64,000 nt of DNA from Liolophura sinensis. Taxonomy: Eukaryota > Mollusca > Polyplacophora > Chitonida > Chitonidae. The notes under the pieces are model-generated. The model saw only the letters and a program-made list of their open reading frames with translations, was not told the origin of the DNA and did no database searches. Below, piece by piece: positions 22,190 through 34,154 of the stretch. Each line of letters opens with the position of its first letter. Within the stretch, counting starts at the first letter, position 1. A program made the translations under genes and the position numbers. The DNA lies in assembly GCF_032854445.1 (NCBI RefSeq), contig NC_088295.1, forward strand, positions 74,492,028 through 74,556,027, read 5' to 3'.

Positions 22190-22649
22190 TCGGAGGATCT
22201 GGTGGAGATGGGGTTGGAGCTGGGGTCGGAGCTGGGGTCGGAGCGGGGGTTGGTGCTGGTGCTGGGCACGGCGCCGGAGCGGGGCAAACTACCACAGCAG
22301 GACACTGCATTGGAGCGGGGCATGGTGTGGGCGCTACAGTTGGACAGGGCGTAGGTGTCGACGGGGGGCATGTCGTGGTAGGTACTGGCGCAGGTGTAGG
22401 TGGGGGGCATGTCGTGGTAGGTGCTGGCGTAGGTGTAGGACATGTCGGGGTAGGCGCCGGCGTAGGTACGCGGTGATAGTACGCCCCACCAGGTCGTCTT
22501 TGATGGGTCACAGGTGGATTGTACGTGGTCCATGGCATATGTGGCTTAAAATTGCAAGGTAGTTGTTGACAACCAGACAGGATAAACCCTGAAATGACAC
22601 TGAGATTTTGGGAGGCCAAGAGCATCACAATTTTCGTTAGCATCGTCAT
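22190..22649 (-). CDS. first coding exon, Pro/Thr/Cys-rich secreted protein (member 3)
   Basis: ATG at 22649 (alternative 22643) opens 153 codons plus one base before a perfect donor (GTAAGT at 22189-22184), so the intron is phase 1 as in members 1 and 2. Residues 1-21 are a signal peptide ending VISG. The mature chain starts [19 protein letters not shown], recalling the Phe start and early Cys-Gln-Pro pattern of members 1 and 2. Residues from about 60 are a low-complexity region of [16 protein letters not shown] and CPAPAPCP repeats ending in APTP repeats, with a cysteine about every 8-12 residues. Such Thr/Pro repeats are usually heavily O-glycosylated, so a mucin-like secreted or surface protein is plausible by inference. 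A CCAAT box (22724-22728) and TTTAAAG (22681-22687) lie upstream, but spacing to the ATG is tight. Confidence 0.68.
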
Positions 22650-22680
22650 TGCTGTGAGGATTAGTAACTGGTGGTTTCCA

Positions 22681-22730
22681 CTTTAAACCTCCCCTTGCCC
22701 CAGTGCCTCGTTAAGAAAGTCTTATTGGGC
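22681..22730 (-). promoter_or_regulatory. possible core promoter of member 3
   Basis: Minus-strand CCAAT (22728-22724) and TTTAAAG (22687-22681). The TATA-like element is only about 32 bp from the first ATG, so the start codon may instead be the ATG at 22643 or the true promoter lies elsewhere. Confidence 0.3.
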
Positions 22731-25700
22731 AATAAAGACACACTTTTTCATTTTATACTAATTTTTAAAGTATTTTTTATCGAAATCTTCCGTCTTAAAT
22801 GTGTTCCTTTCGCTTTACAGAATGAAATTGTTTACGCGGTTTAATGATAAGGGCATTTCAATTCGCAGGAATGTAACCTTTCTAAAAGAGCAATGGAGCG
22901 ATCTGTCCGAGTGAGACCCAGCCACAAACTCGTGCAACCATGTAGAGATTTCACATCACGGATATACTCTGAACAGGCCCTTTTCCTTATTTCCCGCCTA
23001 ATTTGATTTTTTTTTAAATATACAAAGTTGAAGAGTACGGTAGTTTTATAGCAGCAGCAGATACGCCTATCACTGCAGTGAACTGATTCATTTAGCTATG
23101 CCGGGAAATGGTTATTTACAGTCACGTCCCTAATATCAATACAAACTGTTTACAAGCTTAGAAGGAAACTAGAGACGCAGGCATGAAGATTTAATTGCTA
23201 AGTTACAAAGCACCGAGGACGCCAGTCCAGAAGAACGATGTGAAAACATCACTTAACAAAAGAAGTAATTCCACGCACTTTTATCAGCTTCTTTAGTTTA
23301 TGTGTTTTACTGAAATGCTTTACAAAAATATTCAAGAACGGAGTAAATACGCTTACTTGTGTGGGGTTAGTGAAGGTCTCAATTACACATCAGCGCCAAA
23401 TCACATGTACCTTGTACAGTACAGGACAATTTTTGTCATACCACATTGTCTCTTGAAACACCGTGTTTTATTTTACTTAGACTGCATCACTGATGGTGTT
23501 TTTACTCTTCCAAAGTTTAAAAAAGAAAACATCTAGTTCTCCCACCCCACCCCCACTAAAATGAATCGCCCGTTAACAGTTTTCATTTGTATCAGAACAC
23601 CTGGTGTTGACCAGGAAATTATTTACTCAAATAAACGCAGTTGTAGGGTACGACACGAAAGATATTGAACTGGCAACTTAACCCACGTTTCCACTGAGTA
23701 GGAGAACAGTATAGCTATGTAATAAAGCACACGGACTTTGAAACTGACGCTTTATTGGCCGTTATAACAACACGAAATGTTTCAAAACACACTTGTCCTT
23801 TTAAAAGTAAGGTAGCACATTGAAAATTTGCGCAATACATCACGTCGGTATGACGCAAGAGAAAAGCATTCGTTAGTTTCAGATTTCACATTCGTTGTCC
23901 AAGGCTATAGGTCGATGATCAAACGCAATGAACAATTTTTTTCATTGGATTTTTTAAAACTGTTTAACTGTGGTCGTTATACACGTTATGGCGGACTCTT
24001 GCATCATGTTAGTATGTCTTACATATTATTTTCATTCGCCCACACTGTATCTCCTAAACAATATTGTATCATTTTCATCATTTCCTTAACACTTTGTCAG
24101 CATGATACGTCCGCTACGCCTAATCTCTAGTATGATCTTCCTTGTATGTTCAGTACGTCCATACGCATTTACTGTCACATTGTTTTGGCACCCACTTTCT
24201 CGTTATTTCGGCTGCTCTCATCAAAATGTAATTTACACTGAAACTTAAAAACAGCCAAGCGTTATGTGTCCAACGTTTCCATTATTATGACAGATGCATT
24301 GATGCATACATTTATTTATTTATATTTTTTATTATTATTGCTTGTGACAAAGAAGAGTTTTTCACATATATGAGGGTGGAATTACCGATCAGCTTTCTCA
24401 GATCTACATGTGAATTATTTGTGCGAATATTGTGTTTAATGTGAATGTGTGTTAAATGTGATGACAACTCAGCGTTTTGAATAATTCTAAACCAGTGATG
24501 TCTAATAAACTGCAATTAACATCACTGCATTTTTAACCCAATTATAGCCATGGTGCTATATAGGGCGTGTAAGTTGCCACTAGTTATGCATTTACATGAA
24601 CAGTCAGAATAAACCCTGACTGAGGTAAATTGCCACGTGACTGTATTTCACCGGTTACGTGTGACCATTTGCCAGCTAACACGCTGTCTCTTGATTTTAC
24701 TCAGGTTTTACTCTCCATGCGGTATGTCTTTAATTATATTATAACCCATTCAAACCGAACGTACAATTCCCTTTGGTTTGAAAGCATCTGAGCATGATGA
24801 TGATACCACATAACTGCGTGTGAGCCCCAACTTAGCAGATACATTTTGTTATCATTTTCATACGCTAAACTTCGTTAAAAGATAAATATATCACTGTATA
24901 CAGAACTTAGCTAGGTTAGGACATTCATGGACAATTCTCTATAATAAATATATAACAAATCTAAATTACTACATCACATTTCCAGCGCAATCATGAAAAC
25001 GTATTTCTACACAAATTTTTACACAGTAAATGTATACAGATATAGAGTGTGCTGCTGTATAAGAATGGTAAATTTAGTTTTTTCCTTTCGAGTTTCGCCA
25101 TTAAGTCCGACATCCCTTTACCACCCACAAACCATGAAGGGGTGCTACGAGCCATTAATCCCCTGGCTTAGGACCGGGATCAGTGTCGAATTAGCTAGGG
25201 GTATAGTAGACGGATTTATCTAGGAAGTGGTGAGAATATGTCACAATGAGTATAATTCTCTTGTAAATGAATGTGGACAGGACGTGTGTGGCACTCATGT
25301 TTAATGGTTTTGTCTAATTACTATCACAGTTAGGGGCCGTATCTTCATGGTGTTGAATTAGATCGCCACGTTACATATATGAATAGATGTAATAAAAGCA
25401 CAACTGAGATACATGTTTTATGATTAACAACTTATATACAAACATTGTACACGATTTGAATACTGATTTCACTCATTCGCCTAGAATATTCCTTTTGCCT
25501 TTAAAACATTATTTGAAAACTAAGTTGACTGCTTCTGTTTGCATGAATTCGTTATAATTTCGCTCTTTATATACTTTCTTAGTTCTTTGGTTGTTTGTGT
25601 TAAGCGTCGTTTTGGGAGTTGGCCTTCCGATTATTGACCTGGAAGGTTCAACCTGATTGACGACTCAACGTCTTTTTCGACGAATAGACACAGTCATCAT

Positions 25701-26114
25701 TTTGTGCCTCGTACTACGGGTAACTTTTTTCGCTTAGTGGCGAATCCTGTCAAAGTTGAATTAGCCATTGGTCTTCTGTAATGAATGATTAATACGTTAC
25801 GGGTTTGTCCACAAAACGTCATCGCAAGGCAATTGGCATCACAGCTTAGGCCCTAAATTCTTTAGGTGGGAAAGGTTCCCCGCTGTAGCTGGTAGAATTA
25901 GTCTTAGCTAGACCCCCAAGGTTTAGATCCTAGTGTCTTCTCTGAGGGTGGTTTCTCTAATGAATTATCTTTACCCACTGCGCATGGAGAGAGGGGTTAT
26001 AAGACACGTACTGGGCACCACTAAGACTCCATGATAATGACATATGCTTACTAATCACTTTAGCTACTACACCACATCGAAAACAAAGAATGTAACAAAC
26101 ATGAAAGACACGGT
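22731..26114. other. no gene seen
   Basis: 3.4 kb with scattered 60-100-codon frames (for example 23300-23536, 23828-24130, 24993-25223 on plus) without signal peptides, splice pairs or motifs. No SINE of family A or B was recognised here, unlike most of the window. Confidence 0.4.
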
Positions 26115-26121
26115 TCATGCC

Positions 26122-26136
26122 AGGTCACTGTGACCT
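26122..26136. promoter_or_regulatory. perfect inverted-repeat nuclear-receptor site (ERE type)
   Basis: AGGTCACTGTGACCT: two AGGTCA half-sites inverted with a 3-bp spacer, identical to the consensus estrogen response element. A further extended half-site AAGGTCA lies at 26152-26158. Molluscs have an estrogen-receptor orthologue that binds such elements. Whether this one is used is unknown. Confidence 0.4.
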
Positions 26137-26224
26137 CCGTGTCCAGCGTCCAAGGTCAGATCGACGGCTAAGCCACCTTGAGGTGATCTTTGACATGTTT
26201 ATGGCGTTAAAAGTGTTCCCTTGT

Positions 26225-26238
26225 CCTTTGATCAAAGG
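26225..26238. promoter_or_regulatory. palindromic double TCF/LEF-type site
   Basis: CCTTTGATCAAAGG is a 14-bp perfect palindrome containing CTTTGATC-type TCF/LEF motifs on both strands, about 90 bp from the nuclear-receptor site. Confidence 0.35.
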
Positions 26239-26462
26239 GACAACAATTTTATTAACATAAAAACTCATTTTGCTGCATAAGGTAAGAAATCCCCGATGAA
26301 TGTAAATATCGCGGAGGGTTAATTTTCTTGTATGTGTCTTTTTGTCTGAGCATACCACTTAACCAAATGAGGGAGACTGCCATTTAAATATGTCACCTTT
26401 TAAATATTCTTGCATGGCGTGCATCATCCTTTTTCAGGGCTTGGAAAACCCCACATTTATAA

Positions 26463-26788
26463 TTTCACTCACTCAAATATTCTTGCTTCAACAATGGTAG
26501 TGGAGGCGATCCTAATTTAGGAGCGGGTTTTTGGTGGGAAATGTTACAGAGAGTACATGGTGATGCGAGAGGAGATGACGAGAACACATGCTCGGGTAAG
26601 ACTATATCACAAAGAGTAAAGCCGGAGCAGCGACGACAGGGTGTAGTTGTATATAGCTCTACCTTAGCTAACACTTCCACACACCTATGCATGGGGCGAT
26701 GGACTTTGATCTGAGCAAGGAATGAAGGTAACACTTGCGAAATTGTAGGGCGCATATTTAGACAAGTCTTTACTTTCGTAAGAGACAC
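26463..26788. other. doubly open region, possible exon
   Basis: Slightly GC-richer than its surroundings and open on both strands. On plus, codons run from a stop at 26460 to about 26719, with GGAGFWW-like composition, an acidic RGDDENTCS segment and a good donor (GTAAGA, 26596). On minus, a 107-codon frame carries CRRC and CTLC pairs. Which, if either, is coding cannot be decided. An inverted repeat overlaps its right part. Confidence 0.25.
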
Positions 26789-26893
26789 AAGATAAATGCC
26801 TGAGGTACGAGGTAGCAGATTCCCGGAACTTCACCAAGAAAATTAAATAGAATGTTGTATAGCTCTGCCGGAGTGTTAGCAAAGGTAGAGCTA
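26654..26893. repeat. inverted repeat, ~25-bp arms
   Basis: 'tagctctaccttagctaac' onward at 26654-26678 is inverted at 26870-26893 with about three differences; roughly 190 bp lie between. Possibly a MITE or chance secondary structure. Confidence 0.45.
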
Positions 26894-27880
26894 TGTGGAG
26901 TTAGACAGAGTTATAGTTTACACGTATTACAGGTGAAATCAGGTCTCGTGGAAATTTACTGCAGTTAGGAATTTACTAACTGTTCATGTATATGCTTAAA
27001 AAGTAGCAACGTACCCGTGTCCAATGCATTCAAGCGAACAGGCCAAAAACTTGTCGGCTCAAGCTGTCACTATGTTGGGTGTCAGGTCTGCTTTTTAGGA
27101 AGATGTCATGCCTGGTATCTGGGAGCACGGTAAGTATGTCTTGAGACAGGTCCGTCATTGACTGGGAGACAACATCATGATATAACCACAATTAGAATGA
27201 GAAGGACGTAAATACCCAAGCAAGCAAAGTAACTGCATGATGAACTACCACTATTAAACCATATTTCATGAGGAGAAATTGGTATTGTGTGTCGATACTA
27301 ACTCCAGGTGTAATCATAAATGCACCTAATTAACCAAGTGTTTCCCTGTCGTAGAAGCCTACTTTTGGTTCTGGACTGGAAATAAAAGGTGAAGGCTATA
27401 AAACATTTCGCTTGTTTCCGGACAAAGAAATGAATCCATCTGACAGAGCCCCAGGCGATCGGTTCGAATCTAATTAACAGATTATCGCTGATAAAGGATT
27501 CCAAGCGTTTTATCTTTGTCTCCATGCTTGTTCCTTATTCACCACAGAAAAATTCTCCCCGATTTCATCCTCGAAACCCATGTGAACCAGAAACACTGAG
27601 AAATTAATAAGCACGAACTGGATTCATAAACTGTGTGTACAGATAGCCCATGTACTCCTTTTCACTTTTTTTTTTGGCATTCCTTAACTTTGCATTTTGC
27701 TTACCCGGATAAAGCATATAAAGCATTACATTATAAGGCGGGTTTCCAAGTAACTTGAACCTTAATATGAACACTACTAGGCAGTTTTATGTATGGTAAT
27801 GTACATTTTACATCGAGAGCAGACGTACTTTAACCATAAGAACTATATGAAGCTACCCATGCCCTTGTCGGTTTTCTTGT
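26894..27880. other. no gene seen
   Basis: Contains an isolated B-box-like GGTTCGAATC (about 27459) without a matching A box. A 75-codon minus frame (27298-27525) has no supporting signals. Confidence 0.4.
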
Positions 27881-28339
27881 CTAATGAGACATTTTGCTTC
27901 TAGACTGTCTCTTTGTACAAGATGACAATAGTAACAGTGGAGTGTGTTCATTATTGTTTGTGGCACGCTGAGAAGACTTCCAGTGTGTACACAAAATACT
28001 TGTAGACTCCGTAAAAACAACTGGGCCGTAGCTTATCATAAGAGTTGATGCGCTGAGTGCATGCTGATTATTATCACCGAGTATATGATTAATGTCTGAC
28101 AACTGATGCACGAATGCTTTGTGCGACATCAGACTATAAAGGAAGAAACCTCTGTAGGTATCTCCTTCGATTTCTCCACAGCCATAATTCATCTTATCGA
28201 CTTCAACCCTGGCCGGGTATACTGCTGGTGACCAAATGAAGCGTGCAGTCGAAAAGCTTTTACTTAGCAATGATACCCTCAAAAACAGGCACAGCACAAA
28301 GAATGTGGTACTGGCCGTACGTATAGGTTCACAGTGCAT
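27881..28339 (-). CDS. possible type II membrane or secreted protein, unknown
   Basis: ATG at 28339 opens an uninterrupted 152-codon frame. Residues 11-25 form a short hydrophobic segment (TTFFVLCLFLRVSLL) that could act as a signal anchor, followed by mixed-composition sequence (EVDKMNYGCGEIEGDTYRGF, then SDINHILGDNNQHALSAS). No family motif is recognised and no TATA box is seen upstream. A frame this long can occur by chance about once in a window this size, so it is listed only as a candidate. Confidence 0.25.
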   Translation of the reverse strand: MHCEPIRTASTTFFVLCLFLRVSLLSKSFSTARFIWSPAVYPARVEVDKMNYGCGEIEGDTYRGFFLYSLMSHKAFVHQLSDINHILGDNNQHALSASTLMISYGPVVFTESTSILCTHWKSSQRATNNNEHTPLLLLSSCTKRQSRSKMSH

Positions 28340-30654
28340 GATAATACGTCATGTTCTCAGCATGTATCACTGTAACGTGTTGTTTACCGTTATAGTGTCC
28401 AGCACCCGTCCGTAAGCCATGTATCTCTCCACCCACACCCACTTTTCCCTGCATCATTTAATTGAGGGTTTAGAAGTAGACAATAGTTACCATCTTTCTG
28501 GTTGTATTTCTTTCCTTGTATAGACATAGACTTTTTACTATATTGAGAGTGAAACTTTCCATCAGTGTTGATAATGGAAAGGTGAATGCTTTCGATTGTA
28601 CAGGACCCAGTTCTTCGAAAGCCTGTTAGCTAATATTGATATTAAACCATATTTTATATTTAAAATTTAGCCAAACTCAGCAGCTGACGCAGTTCTGCAA
28701 AATTAAAGTATAACAGTATCAGATTTAGTTCATATTTAATATATTGTTACAATTCGGGTGAGTGCAAAATACACTTGGCTTAAAGTTAAATTTGGTATAA
28801 ACCCTTAAATCAGTTTTCTTCACACAGGTGGGTTGTTGAGTCTTTCAATCGTCCTCACGTTTAGATTACACATTTGTCTTACCCTGAAAGTCAACTTTGG
28901 CGTATGTATCCAAGTTAAACAGCTAAAGGAATGTTAATGTCAATTTATAAGGTGCGAAATATTGCAAAAGGTATGTATGTGTATATTTTGGGAGGTTTAA
29001 CGTCGTTAACATTCAGTCATTAGGTGTTTGCATATATGCTGTGTCTTCTTTGCTCAGGGAGAGTCCATGCTGCCGCCACTGAAGTATCATACCAAATTTA
29101 ATTCTGTTTTTAAACATCCTACCTTCCACTGTTTTAGGTAACCTCTTTTGACAGGAGCGGTCAATAGACTTGTATTGGGCCTTTTGAGTGAAGTCAGATG
29201 AAGGATAGGCATTTAGTTCGCTTTGTGGATGACTGATGGCGCATCACGTGCAAAAGTTCATCAGTTACTTGCAAAAGTATAGCTGTTTCAAAATGTCCCA
29301 GTGAAATAAACGACATGTTCTTGAGAATGACGTTTAACAGCAATCAGCTAATCAGTCATTAGGAAACCCATGGATTTAAAAGGGACCTGGTTTTGGGGCA
29401 GTTTCATCAAATTTCACTAGTTTAAATCTTCACCTCGGTTTTATACACCAAAGTACATGTAGACCTAGTAAGCCTCTATACAAAAGTTTTGCATTTTTCC
29501 TTTGTAACGAACAATTCTCATCACTTATGGATAGAACAGTATTCAAGTATCACTTGAGATGCACTAGAAGTCAATTTAAGTGAAGCGTATGTGTTTCATA
29601 CATAAAAATTCGAATGTACCCAAGAAAATATTGTAATGGGTTGATGGGTGTGTCCTTTGTCAAACACTGGAAACTGCTGAGTTGAGTGAGCTAGCAGCCG
29701 CCAAAGAATTAAGCCAGTGCCGTACGTTGATGTGGTAGCTTATATACACCTTTCTTGGAGAGACTCAAAGCATGGCATAACACAAACACGGCATAGCATT
29801 TTTCTTAGCGTCATGCATGTGGTGCAACCACGGTCCTCCTTCCACACCTTCTGTTAGAAATGATTATGTGCGATCTTCCCTGTCACATGGTCATACTGAC
29901 GCTTATGCTCCTGTTGTAAATATCTTTCCCCTCACCCTCTTATAAGTAAATAAAACGCCACATGAATTTTAATTTAAACTTTGCAAATCGCGCTGTTTTG
30001 ACGACCCGCAACAAACACTTTTATTAATCGTGACCTGGCCGAATCAATGGAAATACGATCATTTAGTATCATGTAACTAAAGAGTTCGAACAGACAACAC
30101 TAACTTTTTTATTGTAAACCAAAAAAAATTTGACCGGTGTTTTATGAACTAAATATTGTGCTTCACAATAACGGTGGTCTAGTCGCGTTTACATACCCAA
30201 ATAGACCCTTACGGAGACGCTAACATACACCGCTGCAGTACATTCTAAAACTTGAACTACTTCGGTAAATCGGCGACAATTTTCACCACTTCAGAAATAC
30301 CCTCATACGACTCTATCCGCTTCGCCTCCAGACTTCAAAAGAAACTCTAAGCTCATGTAACGCCAAATCTTATTCTCAACGTAAAGTGAGAATCAAAATG
30401 ATAATGGCTAACGTGTGAACACGAGCTTATATGATAACGTGCAAATCTCGCATGATATCGCCTTACATAAATTTCACGGTGTGAGTTGGGTCTATCGAAG
30501 TTCTAGCTGTGAATTGAAAGACGCCAGATGACAAGCTGAAGGTTCTGATCGGCAGACCGGTTCTTTATGTCACAACCCACAATTTGACGTGAAGAAAACG
30601 GTTGAGGCGGGGGGGAGGGATTTTTCTATATTTTTCTAGGTAAATCGATACACT
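28340..30654. other. no gene seen; one SINE relic
   Basis: Apart from a family B relic near 28975-29080, no feature is supported. It includes an A8 tract at 30121 and generally AT-rich DNA. Confidence 0.4.
28975..29080 (-). repeat. SINE family B relic, antisense
   Basis: 'ggtttaacgtcgttaac', 'ttcagtcat' and 'gctgtgtcttctttgctc' are diverged landmarks of the family B 3' end read backwards. Confidence 0.5.
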
Positions 30655-31000
30655 ATGCTGACTTACACTACAACCCTTTTTATTGCGGGAGGGGTTGCTG
30701 TTGTCATTATTATCACAAATGGTGTTCTTTCTGCCCTTCATCGTGGGGTGTATTTTTTTAAATGCGCATATTCAGCAGTTTGTCACCACACGTCGGTCAT
30801 TCTTCCTTGTTTTTTCCGGTGCTGCACTGAACCATGGAGCGGAACACGACTGCAAACAGCTCTGTATAGTTTTACTGTACATCCTAGAGAATGCTGTGTG
30901 CTGGTTCAGATCTCAAAGGTCAACATTCCAGAATGGTTTATCACTTCCGTTGACACCTTCATCATCACATCCTGAAGGTCATACCAGAAATCATTCTTAA
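30655..31000 (+). CDS. possible small secreted Cys-containing protein; two overlapping frames
   Basis: ATG 30655 opens 106 codons with a good signal peptide (residues 1-27, hydrophobic core IAGGVAVVIIITNGVLSA) and seven cysteines, including adjacent pairs at 56-57 and 80-81. A second frame in the same DNA is open to 31000 and from its internal ATG also begins with a hydrophobic stretch (MVFFLPFIVGCIFLNA). No TATA box, donor or homologue supports either. At most one is likely real, the first being better. Confidence 0.28.
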
Positions 31001-31340
31001 ACCTTCCTTCTTTTGAATTTTTGTCTAATAACGACTTTTACGTGACTGTCTGAACTTCATAAACGACATGAGTGAACCATACCTCAACGTAAAAGGAGGC
31101 AGTCCGGTGCATAAAGCTAACCTGTGACATTTAGGACAACAGGGCGCTTAAGACTTTTAACCGCAAGGTGTGGGATTTTCCGTACTAACGTCAATGTGCA
31201 AAAAATCTGGGGAATGCAGGGAAGCTGACACTGAAAGAAAGGGTTTTTTTTATTGCTGTGTACAAACAAATACTCTTCCCACATACTGATCGGGAACAGT
31301 CAAACTTTTATGTGAATGTAGGTCTCATCCAGTCAGAAAC

Positions 31341-31348
31341 TATAAAAT
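31341..31348 (+). promoter_or_regulatory. conserved TATA box, unit A
   Basis: TATAAAAT, identical with its surroundings in unit B (39879-39886). An initiator-like 'tgctcagac' lies about 35 bp downstream in both. It could drive a plus-strand transcript into the unit. Confidence 0.4.
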
Positions 31349-31434
31349 CGGGAAGTCTGACAGAGACGTTCTGCAGTGCTCAGACAATAAAGAAGTGATT
31401 AGACACACATTTTCCGGAGACCAATAAGATCAGC

Positions 31435-31626
31435 TTACTGAGGTGTGTACACCGGTACAAACCTAAGGTACCATAAATTATTAATAGATCCAGTTGTCAC
31501 AGAATGTACCACATACAACAAACCCAGCTCCTCTTGCATATAATTTGTGCCACTATCGTTGAGCTGTATCTGCCATAACTGGTACCATTTAGATAGAGGC
31601 ACCGTTTGTATATGTGATGTTATCAT
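31435..31626 (-). other. candidate exon conserved in both duplication units
   Basis: Unit A and unit B (39937-40140) share an open frame of about 48 codons that is almost unchanged, from WYQLWQIQLNDSGTNY to NNLWYLRFVPVYTPQ. An acceptor-like tract precedes LWQIQ, and a donor-like GTAAGC follows in unit A but is GAAAGC in unit B. A second shared frame lies just upstream on the minus strand (31645-31845 / 40183-40380, with KHFGISNG). Both may be exons of one minus-strand gene. No domain recognised. Confidence 0.3.
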
Positions 31627-32221
31627 TATACATTAGGCCCCACTCTAGTGCACTATTGACCACCATGCATAGTAAAATCTCTCACCACAATGCCCATTGC
31701 TGATGCCAAAGTGTTTAGAATTTACTCTAGGGACTGCATTCTGGATCAGTATTACTTTACGAGGGTGTGAGGCAAGAAGTATTAAGAGTAGAGCACGATA
31801 GCATATTGCAGGGACAGCTGTCACATATAATACAGCATCTAGCACATGTTATTGTCATTTAGTGCATTACTTATTGTGCCTGCTGTAGTGATGTATAGCA
31901 TTAACATAACAACTTGCAGAGAGACGTTAAGGGCCCGTTAAAACGTGCATTGCAAACATTCTCGTCTCGTAATATAAGCACCGGAAGCTGAATTCAAGCA
32001 CACAACTTTTCTGCACTTTGTTTTTTCATTCTTGAGAATTCTTCGTGAATGTCAGTAGTGTATAATGACAAAACACAATACAGATTTCAATACAACTTTG
32101 CAATTTCATCTGAAGAGCACGCTCATCGTGACTTAGATATTAGTCGAAGACAAGTCATTTACTATAAACACCACGACGTAATTTGCATTGTACACTTTTA
32201 GTCCCACATCTGTGCTTGCTG

Positions 32222-32345
32222 GTTTCCTCTCCAGTCGTACGTGGGGAGGTGTTCCACCAACTTGAGGACAGTCATGGGTTTTCCCCGGTTCTACGCGTTT
32301 TCTTCCCACCATAATGCTGACCGTCGTCGCGTAAGTGAAAAAATG
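32222..32345 (+). repeat. SINE family A relic in unit A
   Basis: 'ttcttcccaccataatgctg' and 'gtcgcgtaagtgaaa'. The same insertion occurs in unit B (41393-41500), so it predates the duplication. Confidence 0.75.
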
Positions 32346-33490
32346 GAACGTCTGGTATGGTACCTCATAACCTCCACTGCAAGAACGATAAAGGCAAGTT
32401 ATTTCCAACACGACAAGAGCTACCATGGCAACTTTCAGCGAGTTGTTTCTGTCAGACAACAAAAATCGGCAGGAACTAACGACAGCTGATTGGCACCAAA
32501 ATGGAGTTGGTGTTAAGGTATGGTCTTGCAGCGGCTGGAATTGAACCAACACACACTGGAGAACATAGCACAGCTACAAGAAGACGGCACAAATGGGGCC
32601 TTTTTTTCTTTTCTGTAATAAGTAATTGTTTCTTTTTAGCTGTGCTCGCTAAGGTAAAGTGTAGTTAACAAAGTTTGAGGCGTAAGAGCAGAGAAGGATG
32701 TGAAAAGGTTGGCAGCGACATTAGCAGGAGGTAATGGTTCTCCAAAGGAACAACGAGTCTCTTAGCATAGATGTCGACACCCACCTCTCGTGGGTTCCTC
32801 TTTCAAGATGGCATGGATTAAAATGCGAATTAAATTTTTGCCGATACATATCCCTTTGCCTGATTATGTCCGTCATAATAACTCCTCACGGGCGATAAGT
32901 GGCGGATAATTTACTAATGCATGGTGACAGTTAAGGCCCTACTTTATTGGATGATCCGAATCAGTTAACCCTAATTATTTAGCATTTCCTCATCTGTGGT
33001 TATCAAAGCATGATTACCCGAATGCAACACCACCTGACGTCGTCTCAGTGTCGTCAAAGCACGTTGGGGACCAGTTGATGTCTTTACGTAATTACATATC
33101 TGCTGGAAACGCTTTGTTCAACTATTACCTTTAGAGCAGTTCAAATATAGAGATTAATTCCCTGCTGGAGTGAATCAGCCTTTGGAGGGAGGGGAGGATA
33201 TACAGTGCTGCTGCTTTCTTGTATTATTCGACCATGGCATATTGCTACTATATTGACACTGACTGCAGATAAAAGACAGGCGGACTTAATTTCTGCTGTC
33301 GCCAGGTTCCCATATATAAGCCAACGCCAAACGTAGAATCAGACGAACCCTTGGTTAATTCCGTTCATTCAATATCGATCAGTTAATATTTTCTTGTGGT
33401 CAATTCTGACCAGTTCTGAGGGCTGTCACCTAGAACAAAAGACCAGGTGATGACCTTTGTGGCCAGTCTCTGAACATAGCCCTTGCACAT

Positions 33491-34154
33491 GGATATTTCG
33501 TACAAATTGAAAACAAATATGCTAACGAATGCTGTGGTTATGTGTGGCGGGCCCCATGCGGAGTGATCTCTTCTTACAGCGGAATTATAACTAGTCGCCT
33601 CAACGGACATGCTTTTATTACAGTCACACTTTACTTCTTTCGGGAAGCTGATTCAAAACGCCTTTAGGTCTTTCCGTTTGACTTCAGTATTACTGCTGGC
33701 ATCGCAACACTGCAGCAGTATAGAATGGGGTTTTTTTACCTGATCTCAAGACAAGATATTACACTTTCAGGATTTTAAGGTAAACTGAATTTGCTACTGT
33801 GAATGAGGTCTGGCAACTTATTTTTATTCTGCACATTGTTCTAGCAAATTTCCACTTAATTTTATTCTGTTATTGGCTGTTTCCAATTGTACTGTCAGGA
33901 ACCCTTTCCCCTGACCCTAACTCGTTCATATGGTGATGATCTCACGTAATTATCATCTCTTGCTCATTTCTCCTATTCTCAAATTCTATGAAACTTGGGC
34001 TTTGATTTTCTGGGCATTGAGCAATTCCGTAAACTATGGTTGATTGCAAGAAGTGAAATGAAATCGAGAAAACAAATACATAAAGGTGAAGAAGTCCTAA
34101 ATTGTAAAATATAAAAGACAGCATAAGGAGGAAAACCAGAGCTATGACGAGACT
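33491..34154. other. no gene seen; unit A-specific sequence
   Basis: Unmatched in unit B. A 75-codon minus frame (33383-33610) starts with ATG and is mildly hydrophobic, but has no other support. Confidence 0.35.

Noticed and set aside
32133-32552. 139-codon minus-strand protein
   Set aside because: The middle is a family A SINE read backwards, and the counterpart in unit B is shifted and broken.
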